Below, in pieces: positions 1-11,079 of a DNA stretch of 64,000 bases (position 1 is its first letter; every line of letters begins with the position of its first letter). The DNA is from Mikania micrantha. Its lineage: Eukaryota > Streptophyta > Magnoliopsida > Asterales > Asteraceae. Both the position numbers and the translations under genes were made by a program. Location: positions 41,537,399 to 41,601,398 of the forward strand of contig CM018691.1 in assembly GCA_009363875.1 (NCBI GenBank), in the 5' to 3' direction. The notes under the pieces are model-generated. The model saw only the letters and a program-made list of their open reading frames with translations, was not told the DNA's origin and did no database searches.

Positions 1-1109
1 TTGTATAACTTATCATATTGTTGAACATGAACTTTACGAACTCACCAGCTTTACTTAAAACCAATGTTTTTAAAACCGGACCGGACGTCGAACCGGTTTC
101 TTAACTGGTCAGTGGTCGGACCGGTCGGACCGGTCGAACCGGATTTAAAAACCGGATGATGTTTTAAATATTTTATAAATATATATAGTATATATTTATA
201 ATATATGTATATAATATTTATATTTAATATACAATATATATAAATATATATATATTTTTTGTTGAACGCATGCACCAATGTTTGTTCAATGTTAATTAAT
301 AATCAGAGACAGCTGTAAAACACTAAAACTAAAACACATCCTATTTGTGGGTGGTTTGAAAAAGGGAGAGAGAGAAGTCAGAGAACACAGAAGGGAAACA
401 GAGCATCGTCTTCTTCGGCTTCAAAGTTCAGCCCGGTCGAGATTTTTCCGGCGAACGACGACGGTCTCCTTCCTGAGTCCTTTGTTTTTTACGATGGGGA
501 CGAGACCAAGATGATGAGGACGATCGCAGAAGCAAGATGAAGAGGACGACCGCAGTCAAGCTCCAACGTTTAGGGTTTTGACCCTCAAATCAGACATGAG
601 TTCTGCGATGGTGATGGATGTTTTGCTGTTCACATGCTCAAAAACCTATTTCTAGAAAACGGGTTCAACCGGATAATGCTAGCGGTTTCACGGTCGGACC
701 GCCGGCCGCCGGCCGAACCATCCGGTCTACTCAAAAACGGTTCTCAGCTCATAACCGGACCGTCATAGCGAACGAATCCCGGTCCGACCGGTCCGACCGG
801 CCGGTCCGGTCCGAGTTTGAAAACATTGCTTAAAACTTTTACATGGAAACAGTGACCACCGGGTGAGGACACACTTCATACACTTGTAATTAAATAAATC
901 AGATACTGTAATAAACTTACTTTATATATTGTAATGTTGGTTGTGATCACGAAAACCTTGTAATGTATTTATTCTAATTAAATCTGTGTGTTGTGATATT
1001 GGATCAAGTAAGTCACCCCTCATCTCTAAGACATCACCACTATGCTTCCGCAACCTTCTCAGAACAGTGAATGACATCATCTCAGGTGACGAGAGGTGGG
1101 GGTGTGACA
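1..1109 (+). mobile_element. Ty3/gypsy LTR 3' fragment, split by a hAT insertion
   Basis: Positions 1-61 and 829-1109 together match, as reverse complement, the 3' end of the LTR at 31266-31610. Shared features are a GAACTCACCAGC box near 40, the sequence around the purine-rich 850s, and the terminal GGGGGTGTGACA ending at 1109. The fragment is in plus orientation and enters the window from the left, so its 5' part and any internal region are not visible. The hAT element at 62-828 sits inside it. It belongs to the same family as the deleted chromovirus at 31266-35437, but the two copies are visibly diverged. No target duplication can be checked. Confidence 0.75.
62..828. mobile_element. Non-autonomous hAT element, 767 bp, with 8-bp TSD
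   Basis: The element is bounded by inverted ends starting CAATGTTTT (left CAATGTTTTTAAAACCGGAC, right reverse complement CAATGTTTTCAAACTCGGAC). It is flanked by a perfect 8-bp duplication CTTAAAAC at 54-61 and 829-836, as expected for the hAT superfamily. Both subterminal regions are packed with CCGGACCGG and GGTCCGACC words that can pair with each other over roughly 90 bp. The interior holds an AT tract (about 180-255) and a GA/CG-richer stretch (360-620) that resembles the 5' leader of a larger element. No transposase is encoded. It interrupts a gypsy LTR. Confidence 0.85.
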
Positions 1110-2182
1110 TACATCTGAAATTTATCGGTTAGGGTTTGGTTTATAATTGTTAGAAAGAGGCCCAAAAGAATAAAACAAGAAATTAATTATATTCTGGCAG
1201 AGAGAAAATGAAACCTGTATTGATTAATTCAATAGAAAGTTTGATGAAAACGAAATATTAATGGTAGAACACAAAAGAAAACTTAATGGTCATTGTACCT
1301 CTTCTATATGATCATCTGAAGTGCCATATTAATGATATGAGTACCAAACTATCATATTATAACTTAAATAACGCAATTCGTCCTTAAGACATAAAGCTTG
1401 TCCAGGCTCAATATTAGTCAACTGATCGTAGGGCTGCATATTAAGAACCTCACCAGACATAAAGTTTGTTCAAATTCAATATTATTCAACTGTTATTTGT
1501 CGAATAACAGTTGTGTAGGTTGATTAGTATACATAGCTGAACTTGATATCTACATGCATGGGAGAATGAATATATGTTAGACCAGGTACCCAAACACGCA
1601 AGATATAAATAAAAGAATGCTGCCATATTTAGATGCCCCTACATGCCAATTAAGGTGAGTTTCACGATTCTTTTAAATAAATAACTATCCATTTTTTCAA
1701 CACCTTTTTATACGTATATAACAACTTAAATTATTGTGTGATGAAAATGTTCCTTTTCTAAAATTTTGATGTGGTACGTGCCATCCAATTAATTACTCCC
1801 AACCCCCTTAATTTATCCGTAATGAATAATAAAATGATGATAGATTGACATTAGCAAGTTTAAGTCTTATTTAGTTAATTAAGTATCAGAATGATCAAGA
1901 ATTGATAATTGTAAATAGTGTTAGAAATGATAAAAATAGTTCATTTCAAGAACTTCGTATCTTCGTTTGTTACCAAATAAGACGTTAAAAACAAAAAAAC
2001 CTCTGTATACGTGTCATTAAATTTTGTTGTTCTCTTGATTAAAAATACGAATGCATACGTATGAGTTGTTTTTTTTTTTTAAATAAATCTATCATTCTTT
2101 TAGTCTAAGCTATTCAAAATACAATATTTTATTTTTTAAATAATAATATCTTTATCGAATAAGTTAGTCTGTAATATATGTT
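1110..2182. other. Intergenic AT-rich DNA without recognised gene
   Basis: No coding potential beyond chance and no repeat family was recognised. Most of the stretch is plain AT-rich sequence with short homopolymer runs (for example T runs near 2068). It separates the gypsy LTR fragment from the Harbinger element. The left end of the Harbinger element may lie near 2150-2180, but no terminal inverted repeat was found there. Confidence 0.5.
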
Positions 2183-3296
2183 CTAGCTAGGTGAAATAAT
2201 ATAATAAAATTTATTATTTAAGTAAATTTTTACATAAATATTTTTTAGTGTATTTAAACCTCTGCAGATAGTTTGCAAATTTAGCCGTGCACCTTCATTA
2301 TAACTTGTTGGATCATGCTCGTGTTCTTCAAGGGACCAATTAGTTATCGCATGACCTTCATCTTCTACAAGCATATTATGTATACGTGCATGCATTATAT
2401 CACCCAATACGGGTATGCTGGAAGATCTTTCAGGGCCTCGTATCATTGCCCATCTTGCTTGGAAGACACCAAATGCTCGTTCAACATCTTTTCGACAAGA
2501 CTCCTGACGTCGTTTATAGTATTTCATTTTAAGATTATTGTTTGGATGATAAACGAAACTCTTTACTAGTGTTGATCATTCTTGGTAAATGTCATCTGCA
2601 AGATAGTATCCTTGTGTGTACTCATTACCGTTCACTGTAAAGTTGAACTGTGGTGCATTCCTTTCTAAGATTTGATTGAATACGGTGATTGATTGAGAAC
2701 ATTGATATCATTGTTTGAACCTGCAATTCCAAAGAATACATGCCAAATCCAAAGGTCGCGTGATGCCACAGCCTTTGGCATGATTGTTGGATAACCATGA
2801 TCACCTCGAGTATATTGCCCTTTTCCAAGCCGTTGGGCAGTTTCTCCAACCCTAATGCATACAATCTATGCTTCCAAGCATTCCAACAAACCCATGTTTT
2901 CCAGAATGCAGATGTAGCAACAGTTGAATGTCATCTTGGTTGGGCCTTCTACGATATTGTGGTCCAAAAACCTCAACAATAGACCTACCAAACTTGTGTA
3001 GACATTTGATGGAAGTGCTTTCACCAATGCGTATGGACTCATCACATTGGTTAGCTGATGCACCATAAACCAACTGATGAATGGCACTTGTACATTTTTG
3101 TCTTGGTGAAAGACATTTTACACCAGTAGCATCATATCGTTGTGTGAAACATTTAAAATTTTGACAGCTTCCTTGTTTAGAGATTTCTTCAACAATGCGA
3201 TTAAAAAGACGTACGCTTATCCATAACCTTCTTCTAAAGAAGCTTTCATTGTACACTGTATCTGGAGCAAAGTAATAGTTCCACAAGTGGGTGTCT

Positions 3297-5588
3297 TGTA
3301 ACGACCCGTTTTCAATAAATCAAATACAATTGAAGTAATCGTAAGTAGAATGGTTTTGGTTATTAAAAATTGAAAATATGTGAGAAATGATGAACGTGGG
3401 AGAAAACCGAGCGCGAAACGGAGTTCCGGATTGTCCGGAATCGCGAAACGAAGATAAAATCGAAAAACGAAGAAAATGGCCTGGGGCGGTACGCCCCGAG
3501 CCACATGCCCACGATAGGCGATGCGCGCGGGAGAGGGAAAATATCTGGCCTTGCCCCCATCCGCGCGATACGCCTGAGACCAATGCCTCTCGTGGGGCGA
3601 TGCGCCTGGGATGCGCAGAGGCGGCAGAAAGCTTATCTTCAAAGCATTTCAACCACAAACACTCATCTATCTCTTTTTCTCGATCTCTTACACCATAAAC
3701 ACACACACAAACGAATTTTAAGCTCCAAACATCAATTTTGAAGCCACCAGAACGTTCGGGTTGAGCCGTGGATCGTTTTTACGCGTCCAGATCGTTGTTT
3801 TTCAATCAGGAATCCGTTTGAAGGGTAACGATTTGTTTTATCTCATTTATTTTGATAATATACGGATTAAATATAGTTTTGTGTATTATATACTGATCTG
3901 GGATGATTAGAAACGAAGGACTAGGTGTTTTAACGGTGAAATCTTGATTTTGATCCGTTATAATGCCCGTTTGTCATGAAACTCATCTTACTGAGTAGGA
4001 TTATTAGTGGGATGATTTAAGAGTGGTTGTGATGGTCTTGGATCATTCTTTAGAATGATAAATTAACGTGTAAAGTTGAAATTTAATGATTTCAGTGTAA
4101 AACGGTGTTGTGATAATTTGAATATGATTAAGAACATGTGTAGATTAATTTCTACACATGGGGTGTCGGTAAAAGCCTCAAAGAGGTTTAAACTGAAGAT
4201 AAAGAATGAAACAGGTTGAGTGAATTAGATTACATAAATAACACACGTGTTGTGTCCATGTTGTTAAATTCTGTTATATGTTAATATATAATAGGAAGAG
4301 GAGGTGAATCTAATTCTAGAAGGCCTGGGAAAGAGTTGGAAATTGTTGATAACTCTTCAAATTAAGGTAAGTTACCTATTTGATTGAACTTGTAGTTAAG
4401 GACTGGGTGAGTCCATACTACAAGTGATTGTGTTATACGTGATTGTGGTTATTGTTGTTGCATGATTCACAAGGTGTGTGAACATGTGGTGATCTACGAA
4501 TGCGTAGATGTTGAATTGGTAATGTGCATGTTTAGATTCACAAGGTGTGTGAACATATGACTTGCAATTCCAATGTAAAAGATTCACAAGGTGTGTGAAC
4601 ATGTGGTGATCTACGAATGCGTAGATATTGAATTGGTAATATGCATGTTTAGATTCACAAGGTGTGTGAACGTATAACTTGCAATTCCAATGTAAAAGAT
4701 TCACAAGGTGTGTGAACATGTGGTGATCTATGAATGCGTAGAGGTTGAACTGGTAATGTGCATGTTTAGATTCACAAGGTGTGTGAACGTACAACTTGCA
4801 ATTCCAATGTAAAAGATTCACAAGGTATGTGAACATGTGGTGATCTACGAATGCGTAGATGTTGAATTGGTAATGTGCATGTTTAGATTCACAAGGTGTG
4901 TGAACGTATAACTTGCAATTCCAATGTAAAAGATTCACAAGGGTGTGAACAAATGGTGGATTGAAAATGTGCATGTTTTGGTGTAGACATTTGAAATTCA
5001 AGTGTCAAATTGTAAATTGTGAATTTGGTGAAATATGATGCACAAGTGGTGTTTTGTGTGTTTATATATGTGTTATATTAAGTTATAATAATTGTGCATG
5101 AATGGGGGATGTATTGAGGTTTTGGTTGAAAACGAACCGTTAGTAAATCGTTTTGTATGTGGTTAAATGTTGTCATCAACATTTTATTTGAAACCTCATT
5201 AGTGTATCCATATGGTGTTATGGAATACACGTGGTGAATGATGAGGTAATCATACTTAGTTCTAACGAACTAATGGTGAATTTAAAATGTGGTGCTTACA
5301 GGTACAAGGGAGTAGGGTGAGCGGTGATGGTGATTGGGAATCGAACATGAAGGCTCGTATGGTGGTTTAATATTTAAATAATCGAACTAGTGTGAAGCTT
5401 TTGTGTAATAAATGTTTTGTGAAGTTTGTAAACATACTTAAACTTGTTTTGACAGGTGTTGGTAACAGTATGTTTAAAGGGTTGTAAAACACAAAAGTTG
5501 TTTTTATTTTTACTGGGACCTAAACGTAATTTATTAAATATTGGGGTAAAATGTCTGGTGGGGACATGGAAGTGACTGGGGTGTCACA
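3297..5588 (+). mobile_element. Ty3/gypsy solo LTR, 2292 bp, TSD TGTCT
   Basis: The sequence starts TGTAACGACCCG and ends GGGGTGTCACA, and is flanked by a perfect 5-bp duplication TGTCT (3292-3296 and 5589-5593). No internal domain is present, so it is a solo LTR left by unequal recombination. Landmarks in plus orientation are a box GAACGTGGGAGAAAACCG at 3394, GC-rich words such as GCGATGCGC at 3485-3615, a possible 5' splice site GAAGG|GTAACG at 3835, a 117-bp tandem array, and an acceptor-like TGCTTACAG ending at 5301. It disrupts the Harbinger transposase. Confidence 0.85.
4464..4965. repeat. Tandem array, 117-bp unit, just over four copies
   Basis: The phrase GATTCACAAGGTGTGTGAAC followed by ATGTGGTGATC starts at 4464, 4581, 4698 and 4815, exactly 117 bp apart each time. 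A fifth, degenerate copy starts at 4932. Each unit contains a second, internal GATTCACAAGGTGTGTGAAC. Because 117 is a multiple of three, a spurious 201-residue minus-strand ORF runs through the array. That ORF has no recognisable family and is judged an artefact. The array lies within the solo LTR, inside the putative LTR intron described in the findings. Confidence 0.9.
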
Positions 5589-5790
5589 TGTCTCCATCCT
5601 TCCGGCCTCAATTTATCTATTACGTTGCCCTTTTGTCTCGAAAAACTTCCTTGTGAATCAACATCATCTTCAGCATCAAGCGCAAACAACTGCATCGCTA
5701 TTTCGTCAACATCATCAGAAATGAGGTTTGAATGTGTTGAGTCAAAATCATCGGGATGTTTTGTGGAACTTGTTCATCATTTGAACTCAT

Positions 5791-6224
5791 TTTGAATCGT
5801 ATAGACAAGTGTTTGAGGAAAAGGAATTTGTGTGTGTGTGAATATGGCTGGGCTAGATAGGTATTCATAGTGGTGGGAATAAAACTAGCCGATAGGAAAA
5901 CTAGACTTAGGAAAACTAACAGTTAAGAAAACTAGCCGTTGTGCTACAGTTTCCTAAAAACTAGTATTCCTTTCCATAAAAAGAAATTGCATTTTCCTAG
6001 AATTAAAAATAAAAATACAATAGACGCAACAATAAAAATGACAATCTAAACATGATGATTGTAGCCGTATTTCTCACGGATTTGCTCGCACATTGCCTCG
6101 TGTTCGGTTCATTCAAATGGATTCATGTCAGTGGTGCCAAGGAAGAGCATTTTCCACTCTTGCATCTTAGTTTTTTTTTGTTTCATCTCAAGATTCTTTT
6201 GCTCAATTTCATAGAATTTATCGA
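5791..6224. other. Harbinger interior spacer between transposase and ORF1
   Basis: This is the non-coding spacer between the two minus-strand Harbinger genes. It includes three close copies of an AACTAGCC word (about 5884-5940), and a similar AACTAGCC occurs near 7443 beyond ORF1. The repeated word suggests a sequence shared by the 5' leaders of the two genes. Confidence 0.4.
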
Positions 6225-7371
6225 TTATATGCTCGAATTTTCAATTGCTTCACTCTTAGCACGATTGGTCGAGGATATCTCATCAATGAGCTTTAGATTC
6301 CTTGGGTCGCACTCATACAGATCTATTCCTACTTTGCCTTTTAGCTTAGCTTTGGCTTTGGCTTCTACTTTGGCCTTGTCGCTCCTAATTGGACATGTTG
6401 TAATAACCTGCTGAAGTTGAACTTCAAAGTCTTCTTTATCAATATTTTCAAGCGATATTGTGATTTTAGGATTCTTACCAAAGTTGGCATCAGAAGCAGA
6501 GCTCGTATATGCCCCCGAGCTGCTAGTTTTTGTTTTTTTAAGGGGTTGAAAGCCATGAATATGAGTAGCAGAGTTGTACTTACCATGAATTTTAACAACA
6601 TTCCATACATGTTCATATGTGAAAGCAACATAAATCTTGTTGGATGGATCGTTAATGTACAACTGTCTAGCCTCTTGGATGTGCCGATCGTCTGACCAAC
6701 CACTTCTGTAACGAGACTTGACTTGTAAGAAAAACTCATTAAATCTATTCAACTTAGATTTAAACATATGCCAATGACTTCTTAGATTATGAGCATCTCT
6801 TCGAATTGCAGGTTGACTTTCATTATAGTATTTTTCAATCTTACTCCAAAAAGCATCTACATTTTGGTTGTTACCGGTGATTGGATTCTTAGAAGTTGAA
6901 ATCATAGCTTGTGCTAGCAACACCTCATCACTTTGTGGCCACTTTTAATGACCCATTTTGGTTGGTTGCTCATCATTCTCAGTCACCATCTTGCTTGGTT
7001 TTTTTCTTCTTTTTTGAGGCCTTTTCTTTTGATGTTGATTCCACGTGTTCATGAGTTTGTTGAAATTGAGTCTTATGCATTTGGGAGGTTTTTTTCTGAT
7101 ATTGTTGCCATTGAATAAACTGTTGCCATTGTTGAGCATCAAAAGCTTGTTGTGGTTGAGAAAATTATGGCATGACAGGAAATTGATCAAATTGGGGGAA
7201 TGAAGGTCCTTATTTGTGAAGCTGGGGAAACGATTTTAGTTGTGAACACCGAGAAAAATTTTGTGTGTTTGTGAGAAATGAGGGAATGAAGGTCGTTGCA
7301 GTGGGTTTTGTTGGACATCATCGTCATCGCTCAACATTTGAGTGAACGAAAATGAGGCTCTTGGATCCATT
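6225..7371 (-). pseudogene. PIF/Harbinger ORF1 (Myb/SANT-like DNA-binding) pseudogene
   Basis: The minus-strand reading from ATG 7371 begins MDPRASFSFTQMLSDDDD, the style of the plant Harbinger-associated ORF1. An in-frame TAA near 6946 precedes KWPQSDEVLLAQAMISTS and NPITGNNQNVDAFWSKIEKY, the Myb/SANT-like domain (trihelix type, often mis-annotated as a glutathione S-transferase T3-like protein). A Ser/Thr- and Lys-rich tail ends at 6225. ORF1 proteins are thought to bind the transposon ends or bring the transposase into the nucleus. The open part is 232 residues. The stop, and at least one break before 7190, make it a pseudogene. It is the upstream partner of the transposase at 2183-5790. 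Confidence 0.75.
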
Positions 7372-7831
7372 TTAAGAGTGTGAAAATTAAAAAAATTGAG
7401 AGGATTTGTTTAAGATTTTTAGTGGGTATTTATAGGGGAAAAAACTAGCCATTTTTTTTAAAATATAGTTGTTAGGTTTAATAAAAATTATTGTTTTTTT
7501 TAAATATTGTCGTTAGGCTTTTTTAAAAAAAACATTGAATTTAAAAGGGAGGCTCATCATTTTTGTGCACTTGAGTGCACTTAATGAGGTGTAAATGGCA
7601 CAACTCAATTCAACTCCAATGGATTCCTGAAAGCCACGTAGGACGTGCACATGGGATGAAGGATGCATTGGAGCCAGACTTATTGATATCCCAAAGTTCC
7701 CCGTTGACCTGTCACCCTCTTTTTACTTCTCAGATGCCATTTGGGAACCCTAAAGTCATCCAACATTGTTGATCGTCATTTCCATCCATCACCTCCGCAA
7801 TAGAAATTCTCCGGTTCTCCCCTACCATCGG
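7372..7831. other. Harbinger 5' flank and junction with Athila remnant
   Basis: The left part is AT-rich Harbinger leader. GTGCACTTGAGTGCAC near 7565-7580 is a short palindrome that could mark the element end, with TAA beside it, but no matching left terminus was found. From about 7778 and again at 7838 the phrase CATTTCCATCCATCAC followed by CTGCAA or CCGCAA is repeated about 60 bp apart, at the point where the Athila RNase H reading breaks off. It may be a small duplication at the deletion junction. No gene was recognised. Confidence 0.4.
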
Positions 7832-9528
7832 TCAGCCATTTCCATCCATCACATCTGCAACTACATTATCACTTCCTTTCTTGTCCCGAATCTCCAAATC
7901 AAACTCTTGTAACAAGAGTATCCACCGAATGAGCCTCGGTTTAGCATCCTTCTTCTCTATAAGATATCTCACCGCACTATGATCCGAGTAGATCACCACC
8001 TTGCTTCCCCAAATGTAAGACCTGAACTTATCAAGAGCAAAAACTACAGCAAGCAATTCCTTTTCAGTAGTGGTATAATTCAGTTGAGCATTAGATAAAG
8101 TCTTACTTGCATAATAAATAGCCACTGGTTTCTTGTCAATCCTTTGACCCAAAACCACCCCGACTGCATAGTCACTACCATCACACATGATTTCAAATGG
8201 TAGTGACCAATTGGGCGCTTGTAGGATAGGGGCCTCAACTAACTTTTCTTTTAAAGTGTTAAAGGCATTTAGACATTCATTATCAAAAACAAATGGGACA
8301 TCTTTTAACAACAAATTACATAAAGGTTTAGTGATTGTACTAAATCCTTTAATGAACCGTCTATAAAACCTCGTATGTCCCAAAAACGGCCTTATCCCTT
8401 TAACATTTGTGGGTGGTGTTAAGTAGAAATAACTTTGATTTTTGCATGATGTACCTCCATCCCACGTTTTCAAACCACATGACCTAAAACAATACCCTCT
8501 TGCACCATAAAGTGACTTTTTTCCCAACTTAACACTAAATTTGTTTCAACACATCTTTTTAACACTTTAGTTAGTTGAGTAAGGCAAGCATCAAAGGAAT
8601 GACCAAAGATTGAAAAATCATCCATGAAAATTTCTAAGGAATCCCCAACCATATCTGAAAAGATACTCATCATACACCTTTGAAAGGTGGCTGGGGTATT
8701 GCACAACGCAAATGGCATTCGCCTGAATGCGAAAGTACCATATGGGCATGTGAATGTGATCTTTTGTTGGTCATCTGGATGAATTGCAATCTGATTGTAA
8801 CCAGAATAGCCATCTAAGAAACAATAAAATTCCTGACCTGATAGCTTCTCTATAATCTGATCAATGAAGGGTAAAGGAAAGTGATCCTTGGAGGTAGTAG
8901 TGTTTAGCCTCCTGTAATCAATACATACCCTCCATCCTGTGACAGGTCGTGTTGTTACCTGTTCCCCATGCTCATCAGTTACTGTTTGGATTCCTGCCTT
9001 CTTAGGTACTGTTTGTGTTGGACTCACCCATGTGTTGTCTGATATGGGATAGATAATCCCTGCATCCAACCATTTCAAAACTTCCTTCTTGACCACCTCC
9101 CTCATATTAGGGTTCAACCTCCTTTGAGTGTCTCTCACCTGCTTGACATCTTGATCGGTTATAATCTTGTGCATCACAATAGCCGGACTAATTCCCTTCA
9201 AATCTGCTATGGTCCAACTGATAGATGATTTATTCTCCCTTAACACTTTCATCAACTCTTGTTCTTGACTCTCGGTTAGATTTGCTGCAATGATCACCGG
9301 TAATGTGTGATCTTCACCCAAGAAAGCATACTTCAAGTGCTTGGGTAACTCCTTCAACTCCACCTTTGGTGGGACTTCCAACGAAGTTGAGTGTCTATGT
9401 GTCCGGTAAACTTTCAATTTGGTGTATCCACATTGGTTTGCCCTCTTGAATTGCCAACATTTCACATTTCTTTTCAGCTTCAAGTAGCTTTTGAGCACAC
9501 TTAACTTTAATCTTGTCACAAAGAACAC
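7832..9528 (-). pseudogene. Athila-like gypsy reverse transcriptase/RNase H, frameshifted
   Basis: Minus-strand translation from 9528 gives the connector (LPVIIAANLTESQEQELM), WTIADLKGISPAIVMHKI, RRLNPNMREVVKKEVLK, VTGWRVCIDYRRLNTTT, CFLDGYSGYNQIAIHPDDQ, and the catalytic block FMDDFSIFGHS, ending LGHVV before a TGA. A frame change near 8470-8527 leads into VKGIRPFLGHTRFYRRFIKG and then RNase H (CDGSDYAVGVVLGQR, YYASKTLSNAQLNYTTTEKE, YSDHSAVRYLIEKKDAKPRL). This set is typical of the Athila clade of Ty3/gypsy. Integrase is missing because the reading stops at 7832. The FMDD catalytic aspartates are intact, but the frame is not. Confidence 0.85.
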
Positions 9529-11079
9529 ACAACTCTGTGGTGTCTTTCACATTTTCATGAGAATGACACCCGTCAATGATGTCCTCCATGAAGCATTCAT
9601 CATTGACCAGAGGATTAGATGTATGGGAAAAAACATTCAACCTTAATCTTCTATTCCCAAAAGCCATATCCACCGTCCCGGTCATGCAATTTATCAAACA
9701 TTGAGCAGTTTTCAAAAATGGTCTACCTAATATAACATTAGGTTGTGTGAAGCTAGTAGGAGATGCATAATCCAGTACCAAGAAATCAACTGGATAGTAA
9801 AAATCTTCCACTTTTACAATGACATCAGTTAATATACCACGGGGAAGTTTAAGTGTCAAATCGGCCAAAACCACGGTGGTTTCGGCCTTTTGCAAAGGTC
9901 CGAACTCATATTGATCATATAAACTTCCCGGTAATATACTAACACTTGCCCCAAGAACAAGGAGTGCCTTATTAATTTTAAAGTCCCTAATTTGAATTTA
10001 AATCAAGGGAGCTCCATGATCTTGAAGTTTTGGTGGAAGGGCACCCGACAAAACAGCACTCACGTTATCAGTCAAATCAAGTTTTTTAGGAATTTTGTGG
10101 TGTCTTTTTTGGGTGCACATGTCTTTCAAATACCGAGCATATGCAGGAACTTGTTTGATTGCATCAATAAAGGGTAGATTGATTTTTACTTGTTTAAAAA
10201 TTTCCCACATCTCATCTTGTTGTGGGCCCCTTTTAGTGATGTTAGAATTAGGTGAATTCAAAGCAGACGGGTAAGGAATGGTGGTTTTATCCTCCACATC
10301 CTTTCCCTTGGATGTTTCTACATCCGAGTTCAAAACTTTTTCAATGGTTCTTTAAAAGATACTTTCTTTTTAGACTCAGATGGAACAAGTTCCTGTTCGG
10401 TATCACTCTCCTCACTTTCATTCACATCTTCCACCACTCCTTCTATCAAGTGTGGTGGAAGGACAACCTTGTTGTCATAAGATTTACCACTTGTTAAAGT
10501 TGTTACATGACTTACCTGAGCATTTTTGCTCTTTGACCCCGATGGTTGATATTGAGGATTGAGTGTGGTGTCACTTGGCAGTTTTCCTATATCTCTTGCA
10601 GCTAGTTGTTCCGCCAATTGCCCCACTTGCTTTGCATGGGACTCATTTGTCTTCTGTTGGAGCTCTTGTTTCTGCACTACTCCCGTTAGCATTAGCCTCA
10701 GCTCGTTGATTTGATTGGCTATGTCTTCCATTGAAACATTTGCTCCTTGTTGGCCACCTTGAAATTGACTTTGACTTCTTTGGTTTTCTTGGAAGTTCCT
10801 TGATTGTCCTTGATTGTAGTCACCTTGTCCATCTCCTTGGCCACCTTGGTTGTAGTTCCCTCTTTGGTAGTTACCTTGATTGTAACTCTGTTGTCGATTC
10901 TGGTATGAAGACCCTTGATTTCCACCTTGTTGGTTGCTACCCTGAAAATTAGGATTCAATTGATTAGATAAATTACCATACCTAAAATTAGGGTGGTTAC
11001 GCAAACCCGGGTGATATGTGTTGGAGTTCATGTCATTGTTTCTCTTGTCATTCTGAAACGAGCCTTGGACTTGGTTCAC
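9395..11079 (-). pseudogene. Athila-like gag and protease remnant
   Basis: From 11079 leftwards: NTYHPGLRNHPNFRYGN, then a Gln/Asn/Gly-rich stretch (NQGNYQRGNYNQGGQGDGQG), a coiled segment (MEDIANQINELRLMLTG), and an acidic tail. A frame change at 10330 leads to LPFIDAIKQVPAYARYLKDM, the conserved pre-protease block. The protease region reads ALLVLGASVSILP near 9930-9960, so the usual DLGA active-site aspartate is replaced by Val. An in-frame TAA follows HGAPLI near 9996. The last part (VILGRPFLKTAQCLI) overlaps the start of the RT reading in another frame. The N-terminal half of gag is absent, cut at about 11080 where an LTR-like block begins. Confidence 0.8.

Larger units (their letters stand above)
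2183..5790 (-). pseudogene. PIF/Harbinger DDE transposase pseudogene, split by a solo LTR
   Basis: Read on the minus strand, 5790-5589 gives an acidic N-terminus (start ATG at 5790). The reading resumes at 3291 with FFRRRLWISVRLFNRIVEEI, then RIGESTSIKCL, GMLGSIDCMHW (first catalytic Asp), a region reading SNNDINVL (second Asp), the YTQGYYLADDIY block near 2580-2640, and RKDVERAFGVFQARW near 2440. These match plant ALP1/HARBI1-like DDE_4 nucleases. Several frameshifts separate the blocks, one of them a single-base loss near 5755. A 2292-bp solo LTR is inserted between the N-terminal part and the rest. With the Myb-like ORF1 to its right (6225-7371, same strand) it forms the usual two-gene PIF/Harbinger layout. 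It is not functional. Confidence 0.85.

Noticed and set aside
3387..3741. Overlapping ORFs on both strands of the GC-rich LTR segment
   Set aside because: Open frames on several strands at once reflect the GC-rich words of the LTR promoter region, not coding.
4464..4965. CRISPR-like regular repeats
   Set aside because: Units are contiguous with no unique spacers, and the DNA is plant nuclear.
4396..5001. 201-residue minus-strand ORF with 39-residue repeats
   Set aside because: It exists because the 117-bp repeat unit is a multiple of three. It lies in a solo LTR, has no recognisable family and begins and ends with the array.
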